A DNA stretch of 40,573 nucleotides from positions 1-40,573 of the forward strand of contig JAGGAD010000030.1 of assembly GCA_017889625.1 (NCBI GenBank), written 5' to 3'. Of the stretch, positions 23,673-35,396 are shown piece by piece; position 1 is the stretch's first letter; every line of letters starts with the position of its first letter. The position numbers were made by a program, and so were the translations under genes. The notes under the pieces were generated by a model. It searched no databases, was not told the DNA's origin, and was given only the letters and a program-made list of their open reading frames with translations. The DNA is from Bacillota bacterium. GTDB taxonomy: Bacteria; Bacillota; Negativicutes; Sporomusales; CTSoil-080.

Positions 23673-24122
23673 ATGATTAGGCCCACATGGGATGAATACT
23701 TTATGGATATTGCGCTGGTGGTGGCCAGGCGGTCGACCTGCTTGCGGCGACAAGTTGGCGCAGTAATAGTCAAAGGCAAGCGATTGTTGAGCACAGGATA
23801 CAATGGAGCACCGCAGGGGCTTGATCATTGTGAAACAATTGGTTGCTTACGCGCGAAACAGGCTGTACCGTCAGGTCAGCGTCATGAACTTTGCCGCGGT
23901 ACACATGCAGAGCAGAATGCTATTGTTCAGGCTGCGCTATATGGTGTGGCGATTGCCGGAGCAACGCTATATTGTACGCATCAGCCCTGCTCTGCATGCA
24001 GCAAAATGATAATAAATGCGGGGATTAAACGGGTAGTTTATCAACAAGAGTACCCAGATGAACTGGCCGAACAATTATTAACAGAGTCGGGCATTGAACT
24101 TAATATTTGTCGTAGAATATAA
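23673..24122 (+). CDS. comEB: dCMP deaminase (ComEB family)
   Basis: Converts dCMP to dUMP, the substrate of thymidylate synthase. The 149 residues contain the zinc/catalytic motif THAE (His78, Glu80) and PCSAC (Cys106, Cys109). [23 protein letters not shown] near 25-47 and an extra Cys/His set ([16 protein letters not shown]), typical of deoxycytidylate deaminases, are also present. AAAGGAGG precedes ATG 23673. It is convergent with the dCTP-deaminase-like gene and 61 bases from it, with no obvious terminator between them. The gene sits where B. subtilis has no equivalent, between upp and the atp operon. Confidence 0.93.
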   Translation: MIRPTWDEYFMDIALVVARRSTCLRRQVGAVIVKGKRLLSTGYNGAPQGLDHCETIGCLRAKQAVPSGQRHELCRGTHAEQNAIVQAALYGVAIAGATLYCTHQPCSACSKMIINAGIKRVVYQQEYPDELAEQLLTESGIELNICRRI

Positions 24123-24183
24123 AAACAAAATCGCTTATGGTAAGGTGTGGATTAAACTATTATACTAATGTCGCAAATTGTCC

Positions 24184-24699
24184 TTAAAAATCTTTAAAGA
24201 GTTGGCTGGGCATTATGCCATTGTTGTTTTGATATTTTGAGGAAGAATAACGTTCAAAATCCCCTTCAATAGCGTGGTAAAATATTTGGCAAATCTTAAC
24301 ACCGGCATAAATACGAATAGGCTGAATGCAGAACATTTGTAATGTCCAGTAACCAGCAAACCCGACATCGCCAAAGCCGGCAGTTGCGTGGATAAAAAGA
24401 CCTAAACGGCCTACTGAACTGCGGCCCTCAAGCATCGGTACATAGTTATCTGTTTTAGTGTATTCTACGGTACGCCCTAAATAAAGTTTGCCGCTTTCTA
24501 ACACCAATCCCTCTGGAGGAATCGTAAGTCGTGTAACCTGGTTTTCTTGCTTCATATCCAGGATGGAGTTTGAGTACACCATTAGTTCATTATGTAAAGT
24601 AAGATTATAACTATTGGGATTTAGTTGCTTCTCGTTAAAAGGCTTAATTATAATGTCGCTACCAAGCTTATTTTTAATTTGCAACCCAGATAAAATCAT
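24184..24699 (-). CDS. dcd: dCTP deaminase homologue with Gln at the catalytic Glu position
   Basis: The 171-residue protein has the Dcd fold and motifs: SYNLTLHNEL, LEGRSSVGRLGLFIHATAGFGDVG with Ser94, Arg98 and Ala107 matching E. coli Ser111, Arg115 and Ala124, and the C-terminal SSSKYQNNNGIMPS lid. The catalytic general base Glu138 of E. coli, in the strand after the GFxG turn, aligns with Gln121 (codon CAA at 24339-24337). Deamination of dCTP to dUTP may therefore be lost or altered. AAGGGAG precedes ATG 24699. It may be a dUTPase-like or regulatory dCTP-binding protein. The substitution is seen; the effect is inferred. Confidence 0.88.
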   Translation of the reverse strand: MILSGLQIKNKLGSDIIIKPFNEKQLNPNSYNLTLHNELMVYSNSILDMKQENQVTRLTIPPEGLVLESGKLYLGRTVEYTKTDNYVPMLEGRSSVGRLGLFIHATAGFGDVGFAGYWTLQMFCIQPIRIYAGVKICQIFYHAIEGDFERYSSSKYQNNNGIMPSQLFKDF

Positions 24700-25017
24700 T
24701 GCGAGATCTCCCTTCGAACTAAAAATTTAAAAGCATTTAGTACCGTATTTCGTGGGTTAAACAAAATAATCCTGTTTGCTTTGGAGAAAAGCCTAGTAGC
24801 TGATTGGTCATTAAAAACTCAATAAGCACTACTTTTTAGCGAGTGAGCATATTAGTGAAAAACAGAACTTGTATTTAGGTGTACAAATAAAAAAAACTTA
24901 TGCTAAAAAATGAGATTGTTATGTTAAAAATAATAGGCAGCATCAAACCAAGGTTAATTGACAACCTCGGATGGCTGCGGTAAAATAGCACCGATACCAT
25001 TAAAGAGTTAACGGGTA
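24700..25017. other. Divergent intergenic region between dcd and wecA
   Basis: The 318 AT-rich bases contain promoters on both sides: a possible dcd promoter on the minus strand (TTGTTT and TACTAA near 24740-24767) and a good SigA promoter for wecA. I see no riboswitch, terminator or additional gene. Confidence 0.6.
24958..24986 (+). promoter_or_regulatory. SigA promoter of the wecA-like gene
   Basis: A perfect TTGACA at 24958-24963 and TAAAAT at 24981-24986 are 17 bases apart, 31 bases before the start codon. Confidence 0.8.
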
Positions 25018-26070
25018 ATGGTTAGAAATGGGGTGTTCGAAATTAAAGCGTATATTGTCGCTTTTACAATAGCTTTGGCAGTCGCTTATTTAATAACTCC
25101 GCAGGTCAAGCGCTTGGCGATAAAAGTGGGGGCACTTGATGCGCCTGATGCTCGAAAGGTTCACACCAAACCCATTCCACGTATGGGAGGGGTGGCTATT
25201 TACTTGGGGTTTGTGCTGGCAGTTATTGCTAGTATGCATATTAGTCACGAAGTTTTAGGATTGCTTCTTGGGGGAACGGTTATCTTTATTGTGGGGATTA
25301 TTGATGATTTGATGCAGTTGCCGGCTAAAGTTAAACTATTGGGGCAAATTTTGGCGGCTATTGTGTTGGTTTTGTTTGACATAAAAATTGACTGGCTGAC
25401 AAATCCGTTTGGTGAAATGCTATATCTTGGGTACCTTGCAATTCCAATTACCATCTTGTGGGTAGTTAGCTTGACTAATACGGTTAACTTGATTGATGGA
25501 TTAGACGGTTTAGCGGCTGGAGTGTCAACTATTGCCGCGGTTGCTATTTTGCTTGTAGCTGTTCACATGAATTTTTGGATAGTGGCGGTTCTTACTGCTG
25601 CGTTAGCGGGTAGTGCTCTGGGATTTCTTCAACATAACTTTAATCCTGCTGAGATTTTTATGGGAGATACCGGGAGTATGTTTCTTGGATATATGTTGGC
25701 CGCCATTTCTATTTTAGGTACGGTCAAAAGTGCGGCAACGATTGCTTTAGTGGTACCAATTGTGGCACTAGGATTGCCAATCATGGATACCGCATTTGCC
25801 ATTATTCGCCGTTACTCTAGTGGACATCCTATTTTTGAACCGGATAAAGGTCATCTTCATCATCGTTTACTAGCGTTGGGATTGACGCAGAAACAAGCGG
25901 TGCTGTTGATGTATGTTATCAGCGGATGCTTGGGGTTAAGCGCCATTGCCTTATCTGAAGTCAACCAAGGCTATGGGATAGGTATTATTATATTAATACT
26001 TTTTTTAGCTGTTTTTGGTGCGAGAAAAATTGGCGTGTTAAAAACCCATGATTCGGTAAAAAGTCATTAA
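25018..26070 (+). CDS. wecA: Undecaprenyl-phosphate GlcNAc-1-phosphate transferase (WecA/TagO family)
   Basis: The 350-residue integral membrane enzyme moves a sugar-1-phosphate, probably GlcNAc-1-P, from UDP-GlcNAc to undecaprenyl phosphate, starting a surface glycan. About 10-11 membrane segments are visible. Family loops are DAPDARKVHTKPIPRMGG (about 40-57), IIDDLMQLPAKVK, NLIDGLDGL at 157-165, EIFMGDTGSMFLGY and HLHHR from 279. These match TagO/WecA better than MraY. ATG 25018 has no strong ribosome site; GTG 25033 is an alternative. A terminator separates it from wecB, whose enzyme uses the same UDP-GlcNAc pool. Confidence 0.88.
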   Translation: MVRNGVFEIKAYIVAFTIALAVAYLITPQVKRLAIKVGALDAPDARKVHTKPIPRMGGVAIYLGFVLAVIASMHISHEVLGLLLGGTVIFIVGIIDDLMQLPAKVKLLGQILAAIVLVLFDIKIDWLTNPFGEMLYLGYLAIPITILWVVSLTNTVNLIDGLDGLAAGVSTIAAVAILLVAVHMNFWIVAVLTAALAGSALGFLQHNFNPAEIFMGDTGSMFLGYMLAAISILGTVKSAATIALVVPIVALGLPIMDTAFAIIRRYSSGHPIFEPDKGHLHHRLLALGLTQKQAVLLMYVISGCLGLSAIALSEVNQGYGIGIIILILFLAVFGARKIGVLKTHDSVKSH

Positions 26071-26125
26071 ACGATAATTATTAGTCCAGAATGTTTCGAA
26101 AGTGAAACGCTATGGCGTACGCGCG

Positions 26126-26163
26126 GTAAAGACCTGGCGCAAGCCAGGTCTTTACTGTTTTTA
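26126..26163 (+). terminator. Terminator after the wecA-like gene
   Basis: GTAAAGACCTGGC at 26126-26138 and GCCAGGTCTTTAC at 26143-26155 form a perfect 13-bp stem with GCAA loop, followed by TGTTTTT. Confidence 0.9.
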
Positions 26164-26194
26164 ATATATCTTATTAGTGGGAGAGTGGTGGCTC

Positions 26195-27352
26195 GTGTCC
26201 ATAAAAGTCATGACAGTTTTCGGTACACGGCCCGAGGCGATAAAAATGGCGCCGGTTGTGCGGGAATTGGCGAAGTACCCCGATTTGATTACTCCGTTAG
26301 TTACGGTTACAGCACAACATCGGGAAATGTTAGACCAAGTGTTGCAATTATTTTCGATTAAGCCTGACTATGATTTAGATATTATGAGTAAGAGACAAAC
26401 CCTTTTTGACATTACCGGCAAGGCACTGCAAGGCTTGAATGAAGTATTCATTAAAGAACGACCTGATATAGTACTGGTACATGGTGACACCACTACGACG
26501 TTTGTGGGTGCTCTTGCATCTTTTTATCATCAAATAACAGTAGGTCATGTAGAGGCTGGTCTAAGAACTGGGGACAAATATTCTCCCTTTCCTGAAGAAA
26601 TGAACCGAAAATTGACGGGGGCCTTGACCGATATTCATTTCGCACCAACGATGAGTTCACGACAGAACTTACTGACTGAAGCTGTTCAGCAGGATAAAAT
26701 ATTTGTTACCGGAAATACAGTTATTGATGCGCTAATTGCGACCGTTGATGAAAACTACAGTTTCAGCGGTTCTATCGCTAATATTGATTTTAAATCGAAA
26801 CGAGTAGTGCTTATAACTACTCACCGGCGGGAAAACCTCGGGGAGAGAATGCGCCATGTATACCAGGCACTAAGAGACATAGTAAATGAGTTTGATGATG
26901 TTGAAGTAGTGTTTCCTGTACATAAAAACCCTCGGGTGCGGGTTGCTGTTGAAGCCGAACTGGGGGGGCTTGAACGAGTCCATTTAATAGATCCTTTAGA
27001 CTATCAACCATTTGCTAATTTGTTGGCTCGCTCTTATTTGGTGCTTACCGACTCCGGCGGTATTCAAGAAGAAGCTCCAGCCCTTGGAAAACCGGTGCTT
27101 GTTCTTAGGGATACTACCGAACGGCCTGAAGCCATTGGCGCGGGCACGGTAAAACTTATTGGGACGGACCGTGAGCGGGTCTACGCTGAAACCAAAGCTC
27201 TTTTAACAAGCAAAGAACAATACAAAAGTATGGCCGCTGCATGCAACCCCTATGGTGATGGTTTGGCAGCAAAGCGTATTGTTGAATATATTCTTTGGAA
27301 ATATGGGCTTGCTGGCAAAGTTCCGGCGGGCTATGAGTGTACCATTGGTTGA
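26195..27352 (+). CDS. wecB: Non-hydrolysing UDP-GlcNAc 2-epimerase
   Basis: Converts UDP-GlcNAc to UDP-ManNAc for teichoic-acid-like or other surface polymers. The 385 residues carry the WecB/MnaA hallmarks: KVMTVFGTRPEAIKMAPV at the N-terminus, TAQHREMLDQVL, VHGDTTTTF, HVEAGLRTGDKYSPFPEEMNR, THRRENLG and LTDSGGIQEEAPALGKPVLVLRDTTERPEA. I prefer GTG 26195; the in-frame GTG at 26177 adds six residues (MGEWWL) that include its ribosome site. It resembles the B. subtilis mnaA gene, whose product works with TagO. Here the two genes are adjacent. Confidence 0.93.
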   Translation: MSIKVMTVFGTRPEAIKMAPVVRELAKYPDLITPLVTVTAQHREMLDQVLQLFSIKPDYDLDIMSKRQTLFDITGKALQGLNEVFIKERPDIVLVHGDTTTTFVGALASFYHQITVGHVEAGLRTGDKYSPFPEEMNRKLTGALTDIHFAPTMSSRQNLLTEAVQQDKIFVTGNTVIDALIATVDENYSFSGSIANIDFKSKRVVLITTHRRENLGERMRHVYQALRDIVNEFDDVEVVFPVHKNPRVRVAVEAELGGLERVHLIDPLDYQPFANLLARSYLVLTDSGGIQEEAPALGKPVLVLRDTTERPEAIGAGTVKLIGTDRERVYAETKALLTSKEQYKSMAAACNPYGDGLAAKRIVEYILWKYGLAGKVPAGYECTIG

Positions 27353-27402
27353 AAAAGTTCCTATAATTAAAAACTATTGAAGTATAGGATAAAATGATAC
27401 AC

Positions 27403-27445
27403 TTTTCGACACACTTTAAAGGGGTTTCGGTATAAATGTCGAAAA
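27403..27445. promoter_or_regulatory. Paired Spo0A-box-like inverted repeat before the ATP synthase operon
   Basis: TTTTCGACA at 27403-27411 and TGTCGAAAA at 27437-27445 form a 9-bp inverted repeat spaced by 25 bases. Each contains a perfect 0A box (TGTCGAA). Between them lies TATAAA at 27431-27436, and TCGACA at 27406-27411 could serve as -35 with a long 19-base spacer. Bound Spo0A~P would cover the promoter. The sequence match is direct; the regulation is inferred. Confidence 0.45.
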
Positions 27446-27519
27446 TTATAAAGAAATTAAATTAGTTAATTTTGGGAACATAACAAGCACGCTAAAACTA
27501 CTAAAGTGAGGTCGGGTTG

Positions 27520-27744
27520 GTGAAAAAGGATGATAAGCGCCAGCTTATGGCAGCCTTTGGCTTAGTTGGTAGTATGGGCCTTAGTATGGTGGCTACGGTA
27601 GCCGTGGGCGTTTTAGCAGGGCGGGCTGTAGATCAGTGGCTGACGTCTAGTCCGTGGGGAACTGTAGTTGGCATTATATTGGGCCTGCTTGCGGGACTTT
27701 GGGTTACATATAAGCGAATTATTGAGGTTGAAAAATTAAACTGA
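27520..27744 (+). CDS. atpZ: AtpZ-type small membrane protein of the ATP synthase operon
   Basis: A 74-residue protein with two membrane helices (about 15-35 and 45-65). The segment VAVGVLAGRAVDQWLTSSPWGTVVGIILGLLAGLWVTYKRI has the Gly-rich and Asp pattern of AtpZ/AtpI-type proteins. In the family it partners AtpI in Fo assembly or Mg/Ca uptake. GTG 27520 is spaced best from GAGG; TTG 27517 is equally in frame. Its stop shares a base with the atpI start, showing tight coupling. It is the first gene of the ATP synthase operon. Confidence 0.85.
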   Translation: MKKDDKRQLMAAFGLVGSMGLSMVATVAVGVLAGRAVDQWLTSSPWGTVVGIILGLLAGLWVTYKRIIEVEKLN

Positions 27745-28136
27745 TGCAGGAATACACAGTTCAAATAAAACGCAATTTGGTGCAATTACTTGTTTTAGCG
27801 GTTGGTGAAATTGGCATTGCCTGGGGATATGGTTATGAGATGGCAGCCTTAAGTCTTTTGCTGGGTAATATTGCTAGCATAATTTACTTTTGGCAATTAA
27901 CTTCTCGTGTCAAACGTAGTAGCGCATTACCGGCAGGTAAAGCGGTAGCGAAGATGCAGTTTGGCTGGATTCTTTCCCTGGTTTTTATCGCATTATTCCT
28001 TGCATTATCAACTAAGATAATGCAAGTTGATTTTCTTTTTGTTGTTATTGGAATGTTTTCCTTTCAAATTGCATTATTCATTGACTCAATAGTCATTGCT
28101 TTAAAATCAGTATTAATCTTAATAAGAAAGGGGTGA
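27744..28136 (+). CDS. atpI: ATP synthase subunit I
   Basis: The 130-residue AtpI has four hydrophobic segments (about 12-30, 32-50, 70-90 and 93-115) separated by a basic loop (QLTSRVKRSSALPAGKAVAKMQ). AtpI helps to assemble the c-ring of Fo. ATG 27744 overlaps the atpZ stop by one base, and AtpB begins 4 bases after this stop. The sequence is poorly conserved in the family, so the call leans on topology and position. Confidence 0.85.
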   Translation: MQEYTVQIKRNLVQLLVLAVGEIGIAWGYGYEMAALSLLLGNIASIIYFWQLTSRVKRSSALPAGKAVAKMQFGWILSLVFIALFLALSTKIMQVDFLFVVIGMFSFQIALFIDSIVIALKSVLILIRKG

Positions 28137-28140
28137 TATT

Positions 28141-28821
28141 ATGGGTGGCGCTCACGAAATAGGTGCTCATAAGCTGGCTCACTGGGCGGGGTTGACGTTC
28201 AATATTGATACGTTATACATGACTTGGATAAGTATGGCGATTGTTATTGTATTCGTCTTTGTGGCCACAAGGGGCTTAAAAATGGTTCCCGGCAAGTGGC
28301 AAAATTTTATGGAGTTAGTTGTGTCGTACTTGTTGGATCAAATTGATTCAAACATGGGGTCGAAAGGCCGGAAAATGGCACCGTTGCTTATTAGTCTGTT
28401 CCTGTTTTTGTTGGTGGCAAACTGGTTAGGGTTGATACCAGGATTTTCCTCTCCAACGAGTGATTTAAATACTACATTGGGGTTGGCATTGCTGGTTATT
28501 GCGTTAGTACACGTCCTGTCAATAGTCAACAAAGGACCGGTCGCGTACATAAAACATTATTTTCAACCATATTTTCCGTTTGTTGTTATTAACCTTATTG
28601 AAGAAATAGCAAAACCTGTTACGCTGTCGTTCCGGCTTATGGGCAACATTTTTGCTGGTGAAGTGTTGATTATAATTTTGGGAATACTTGTTCCAATGTG
28701 GATTCCTATTCCTAATGTTATATGGTTAGCGTTCAGTGTTTTTGTTGGCGTTGTACAAGCGTTTATCTTCACGATGCTGTCCATGTCATATTTGTCTAAT
28801 TCGATGAATGATAGTCACTAA
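28141..28821 (+). CDS. atpB: ATP synthase Fo subunit a
   Basis: The 226-residue membrane subunit provides the proton half-channels. LSFRLMGNIFAGEVL holds the essential Arg of the a-c interface. Other family stretches are KMVPGKWQNFMELVVSYL, APLLISLFLFLLVANWLGLIPGFSSPTSDLNTTLGLAL and VGVVQAFIFTMLSMSYLSNS at the C-terminus. AAAGGGGTG precedes ATG 28141. It follows atpI by 4 bases and is followed by atpE. Confidence 0.96.
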   Translation: MGGAHEIGAHKLAHWAGLTFNIDTLYMTWISMAIVIVFVFVATRGLKMVPGKWQNFMELVVSYLLDQIDSNMGSKGRKMAPLLISLFLFLLVANWLGLIPGFSSPTSDLNTTLGLALLVIALVHVLSIVNKGPVAYIKHYFQPYFPFVVINLIEEIAKPVTLSFRLMGNIFAGEVLIIILGILVPMWIPIPNVIWLAFSVFVGVVQAFIFTMLSMSYLSNSMNDSH

Positions 28822-28836
28822 TATCAAAAAAAATAA

Positions 28837-29121
<285 letters not shown>

Positions 29122-29193
29122 AAAGAGGTGAGGTGACGTAGTCTAAGTAAGTCTTGTCGCCTCCCTTAACGCCTACAAGAGGAGGGGCCTTAA

Positions 29194-29690
29194 TTGGTTG
29201 ACTTGAATGCTACGCTTATTGCGCAGATCATAAATTTTTTAATTCTAGTTGTCATCCTTACCTGGGTGGGCTATAAACCGTTAATGAAGGCGTTGGCTGA
29301 CCGTCAGGCTCATATTGCTGAGAGCCTGGAAACCGCTGAACGAGAAAAAGTGGTAGCTGAAGAGCTTAAACTAGAGTATCAGCAGCAATTGGCTCAGGCC
29401 CGCAGTCAGGCCCAGGCAATTGTCGAAAAGGCGACTAAATTGGCAGAGCAGACCAAAGACGAAATTCTACAAGAAGCCCGGGCTGAACATGCACGCCTCT
29501 TAAAGGTTGCAGCTGATGAAATTTCCCGGGAACGCGAACGGGCATTAGCCCAGATGCGTAGTGAAGTAGTCAGCCTGTCGATTGCGGCAGCTGGTAAAGT
29601 CATTGGAAATAATCTGGATGCTGCCGCTAATGCTGGGTTGGTAACTGATTTTATTAACAGGCTTGATGATCAGAAGTTGGGTGATTTGAA

Positions 29691-29697
<7 letters not shown>
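29194..29697 (+). CDS. atpF: ATP synthase Fo subunit b
   Basis: The 167-residue subunit is one N-terminal membrane helix (about 5-25; LIAQIINFLILVVILTWVGYKPL) followed by a long charged coiled coil (30-150) that forms the peripheral stalk with delta. TTG 29194 has GAGGAGGGG upstream. The 72 bases between atpE and atpF hold no hairpin strong enough to be a terminator. The atpH start overlaps this gene by 7 bases. A TTGTCGAAAA sequence near 29418 inside the gene matches the Spo0A box but is probably incidental. Confidence 0.95.
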
Positions 29698-31798
<2,101 letters not shown>

Positions 31799-31804
31799 TA
31801 ACTG

Positions 31805-32656
31805 ATGCCTAGCGTACAGGATATACGTCGCCGTATAAAAAGTGTAAAAAGTATCCAACAAATAACCAAAGCAATGAAAATGGTCGCAGCGGCTCGCTTG
31901 AGGCGCGCGCAAGAAAGAGCAAATTCCTCACGTCCTTACACAGAAAAAATGCGTGAGATACTAGCCAGTGTGGCTAGTAGTAGCGGAGATGCTAAGCATC
32001 CTTTGCTTGAGGTACGGGAAGTAAACCGTACAGGGTTTGTGGTTTTGGGAGCTGATAAAGGTTTAGCTGGGGCTTATAGCTCCAACTTGATGCGGGAAGT
32101 TTTACCGCAGATTCAGAAAAAGCAAGATGTAGAAATTATCGCTGTTGGTCGAAGAGTCAATGATTATTTTCGTCGGCGTAACTATAAGCTTGGTCAGCAA
32201 TTCACCGGCTTTTCCGAAAGACCAACCTTTCAACATGCTGTGGAAATAGCAAACGAAGTAGCGAAAGCTTATACTTCCGGGCAATACGATGAAGTTTATT
32301 TAGCTTATACTAAATTCCATTCGCCGATTCATCATGAACCGGCAGTGATTAAGCTATTGCCACTTGAGGATACTTCAGGCGAAAAAGCCCAAGCCACTGG
32401 AGAATATATTTTTGAGCCATCAGCAGAAGAAGTGCTGAGCCTTTTGTTGCCGAAGTACCTGGAAACAGTGATTTTTGGCGCGTTGGTTCAATCCGCTGCG
32501 AGCGAGCTTGGAGCACGAATGTCGGCAATGGGATCCGCTACCGACAACGCTCAAGAGCTTATTTCTAAACTCGTTCTCAACTACAACAAAGTACGCCAGG
32601 CTAATATCACCCGTGAGATAACTGAAATTGTGGGCGGTGCCGAGGCGCTTAAATAA
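31805..32656 (+). CDS. atpG: ATP synthase F1 subunit gamma
   Basis: The 283-residue gamma subunit is the central rotor. The N-terminal helix IRRRIKSVKSIQQITKAMKMVAAARLRRAQ and the C-terminal helix LGARMSAMGSATDNAQELISKLVLNYNKVRQANITREITEIVGGAEAL are the coiled-coil shaft and are well conserved. Asp-Lys-Gly-Leu-Ala-Gly-Ala (DKGLAGAY) marks the core. GCGAGGTGATAACTG precedes ATG 31805. Confidence 0.97.
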   Translation: MPSVQDIRRRIKSVKSIQQITKAMKMVAAARLRRAQERANSSRPYTEKMREILASVASSSGDAKHPLLEVREVNRTGFVVLGADKGLAGAYSSNLMREVLPQIQKKQDVEIIAVGRRVNDYFRRRNYKLGQQFTGFSERPTFQHAVEIANEVAKAYTSGQYDEVYLAYTKFHSPIHHEPAVIKLLPLEDTSGEKAQATGEYIFEPSAEEVLSLLLPKYLETVIFGALVQSAASELGARMSAMGSATDNAQELISKLVLNYNKVRQANITREITEIVGGAEALK

Positions 32657-34078
<1,422 letters not shown>

Positions 34079-34081
34079 CAA

Positions 34082-34492
34082 ATGTCCAATAAAATAAGGC
34101 TAGACATTGTTACCCCTGAGCGGATTATCTTTTCTGAAGACGTTAATATGGTTATAGCTAGAGCCACTGATGGTGACTTGGGCGTTTTGCCGGGTCATGC
34201 CCCGCTTATTGCTGGACTTGATATTTGGCCGCTACGGATTATGAAGGACGAAGGTGAACAAGAAATTGCCATTTGTGGTGGATTTATCGAAGTTCGTCCC
34301 GAAAAAGTTTCCATATTGGCAAGTTGTGCAGAACTGCCTGAAGAAATTGATGTAGAACGGGCTGAAAACGCTAAAAACCGGGCAGAAATGCGTCTTAAAG
34401 AAAAGGACTCGTCTGTAGATTTAGCGCGTGCTGAATTAGCGCTAAAGCGAGCTATTATTCGCTTGCGTGTGTCAAAGCTTAAAAGTCAATGA
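34082..34492 (+). CDS. atpC: ATP synthase F1 subunit epsilon
   Basis: The 136-residue epsilon subunit has the N-terminal beta-sandwich (IRLDIVTPERIIFSEDVNMVIARATDGDLGVLPGHAPLIAGL) and a C-terminal helical hairpin from about residue 88 (EEIDVERAENAKNRAEMRL) that regulates hydrolysis. ATG 34082 lies 3 bases after the atpD stop. A strong terminator 8 bases after the stop ends the operon. Confidence 0.96.
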   Translation: MSNKIRLDIVTPERIIFSEDVNMVIARATDGDLGVLPGHAPLIAGLDIWPLRIMKDEGEQEIAICGGFIEVRPEKVSILASCAELPEEIDVERAENAKNRAEMRLKEKDSSVDLARAELALKRAIIRLRVSKLKSQ

Positions 34493-34499
34493 TTGTTTA

Positions 34500-34538
34500 G
34501 TAAAAACCGGCCGGGAATATTTCCCGGTCGGTTTTTAC
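34500..34538 (+). terminator. Terminator of the ATP synthase operon
   Basis: The arms 34500-34517 and 34521-34538 give 18 pairs (one G-T) around a 3-base loop, flanked by A5 and T5 tracts, so it can work in both directions. Confidence 0.92.
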
Positions 34539-34623
34539 TTTATATAAACGTGGTTAATTTTACATTGCATAGCACCCCTAAAAACTGGCAAGAATGTTCT
34601 TAAAGGCTGGAATGGGGAGTGTT

Positions 34624-35379
34624 ATGTTAAAACGTTGGTTTAGTGTGGTAATTATTATCAGTTTATTGGTCATATTTGGGGTTGAACATTCAGCGGCGGT
34701 TAAACCGGTTGACGCTGCTGGTATATTGAGTAATGCCATGATAGCGTCTGGCGCTAGCGTAAAAGAAATTAATATTAGCGGTTGGTGCAAACTGGCATAT
34801 GAGGATTTAGATGAAAATGCTGTTAACAATATAATAATTTCTTCGGCAAAAGAACTAGGCCTAAAAATAGATGATGTAAAAATAACGAATAATGTAAACA
34901 ATCAATTGGCAGTATCCAAAGGTGAAGTAAAAGATGGGAATTTTTACGTTGATATTATTGTCGAACAAATTATTCGTCCGCCTAAAAGTAGGTCCGAAAC
35001 ATATCTATCGGTATATGTTGCAACCGAGGGAGGAGAAGATGGTGCTAAGCTTTGGTTAAATAGAGTAAAAGATACTTTAACTAGAAAAGATGATAATCCA
35101 GAGATATCTACTTGCCTGGTAGGCTGGCTTGATGGTAAACTAGAACAGGATATTTGGGTGAAAAAACTCTCAAATGCTCTTAGGGTACTAGGTGTTTCAG
35201 AGGCACAGAGTCTCGTTCAATCGGACTTTATAAGCATCACTGGTTATTCACCGCTGCTCGATGAGTGGCTAAAGATGGGGGACAAGCCGGTAAATGTCAA
35301 TCTGGCCATGCGCTACAGTTCGTACGATGACCGTACCTATGTAATTATCGGTTCGCCGGTTATTGCCGGGGAATATTAG
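34624..35379 (+). CDS. ywmB: YwmB family protein (DUF1779), exported
   Basis: A 251-residue protein with an N-terminal hydrophobic signal or anchor (about 5-22; WFSVVIIISLLVIFGVEHSAAV), then an extracytoplasmic domain resembling YwmB. Visible features are VKEINISGWCKLAYEDLD, KDTLTRKDDNPEISTCLVGWLDGKL and ITGYSPLLDEWLKMGDKPVNVNLAMRYSSYDDRTYVIIGSPVIAGEY. The last stretch is the most conserved in the family. The function is not established. ATG 34624 is chosen because GGGGAG lies 6 bases upstream; an ATG at 34594 would place non-hydrophobic residues before the signal. ywmB-murA-spoIID is the B. subtilis order. Confidence 0.85.
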   Translation: MLKRWFSVVIIISLLVIFGVEHSAAVKPVDAAGILSNAMIASGASVKEINISGWCKLAYEDLDENAVNNIIISSAKELGLKIDDVKITNNVNNQLAVSKGEVKDGNFYVDIIVEQIIRPPKSRSETYLSVYVATEGGEDGAKLWLNRVKDTLTRKDDNPEISTCLVGWLDGKLEQDIWVKKLSNALRVLGVSEAQSLVQSDFISITGYSPLLDEWLKMGDKPVNVNLAMRYSSYDDRTYVIIGSPVIAGEY

Positions 35380-35396
35380 CTATGGGAGGTACTTAA

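Noticed and set aside
25018-26070. MraY (phospho-MurNAc-pentapeptide transferase)
   Set aside because: The RKVH...PRMGG and HLHHR loops and the wecB neighbour match WecA/TagO better than MraY.
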